From NCBI GenBank assembly GCA_902490355.1, contig CABUDN010000152.1, positions 1 through 5,458 on the forward strand: a DNA stretch of 5,458 nt, in the 5' to 3' direction. This document shows positions 5,405-5,458 of this stretch, one piece after another; the stretch's first letter is position 1, and every line of letters starts with the position of its first letter. Source of the DNA: an uncultured Oscillibacter sp. GTDB taxonomy: Bacteria; Bacillota; Clostridia; Oscillospirales; Oscillospiraceae. Made by a program: the position numbers and the translations under genes. The notes below the pieces were generated by a model that saw only the letters and a list, made by a program, of their open reading frames with translations, was not told the DNA's origin and did not search any database.

Positions 5405-5458
5405 TGTTTTAGCTCACAAATCAGCGCGTAAACTGCGTCGGTGTCGTACTGCGTAGCC
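5405..5458 (-). other. phnO: Fragment of E. coli phnO fused to the contig end (chimeric contaminant)
   Basis: Read on the minus strand from 5457, the frame gives ATQYDTDAVYALICELK. From memory this matches residues near the N-terminus of E. coli PhnO (MPACELRP, then this stretch), the GNAT-family aminoalkylphosphonate N-acetyltransferase of the phn operon. The match ends at the lysine plus CA of the next codon (aaa ca, base 5405), after which the frame runs into the antisense of the TetR gene. Since the TetR reading is natural up to about 5404 and abnormal beyond it, the join is at about 5404/5405. A 17-residue identity with an enterobacterial gene in a Firmicute contig points to a library or assembly chimera, not to gene transfer. 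Confidence 0.88.

Noticed and set aside
5181..5456. A natural 91-aa mini TetR protein lacking a ligand domain
   Set aside because: The last 17 codons come from the foreign phnO sequence read antisense, so the stop codon is an artefact of the chimera.
5405..5458. Horizontal transfer or a real phosphonate-related gene next to the TetR gene
   Set aside because: The fragment is internal to phnO, has no start, is in the wrong orientation to continue, and sits at a contig end whose other end carries an adapter; contamination is simpler.

Overview
This window looks like one short assembled contig from a low-GC-lineage but moderately GC-rich Firmicute, most likely a gut-type Clostridia/Oscillospiraceae member. 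That placement is inference. It rests on a DhaS-like TetR regulator, strong AGGAGG-type and GGTGA-type ribosome binding sites, a YjjU-type patatin typical of Firmicutes, and the overall codon style. No rRNA, tRNA, CRISPR array, insertion sequence or phage gene is visible.

Both ends are artefactual. Bases 6-39 are the Illumina TruSeq read-2/index adapter. The last ~54 bases (about 5405-5458) read on the minus strand as an internal piece of Escherichia coli phnO (aminoalkylphosphonate N-acetyltransferase), joined in the middle of a TetR gene. The trustworthy genomic sequence is therefore about 40-5404, and both edge genes are cut by artefacts rather than by biology.

Layout: (1) 40-410, minus strand, the N-terminal two thirds of a DhaS-like TetR regulator. 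(2) 411-668, a divergent intergenic region with an extended -10 promoter for the regulator and a perfect 10-bp palindrome plus a distant matching arm, which are operator candidates. (3) 669-4958, four plus-strand genes: a membrane-anchored calcineurin-type metallophosphoesterase (GTG start), an unrecognised cysteine-rich protein of 298 aa, a patatin-like (YjjU-type) phospholipase, and a CPA2/Kef-type cation:proton antiporter without an RCK domain. The gaps are 23, 86 and 23 bases, so this may be one operon. (4) 4959-5180, an intergenic region with a long GC-rich hairpin, a second hairpin, and a TATAAT promoter overlaid by nested inverted repeats. (5) 5181-5404, the first ~74 codons of a second TetR regulator, cut by the phnO chimera.

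How the genes may work together: a membrane metallophosphoesterase, a lipid acyl hydrolase and a monovalent cation/proton antiporter next to a divergent TetR repressor suggest an envelope or membrane-stress locus. The sequence does not prove this. The 298-aa protein is the only real unknown. I see no convincing new defence, mobile or RNA-based system here.
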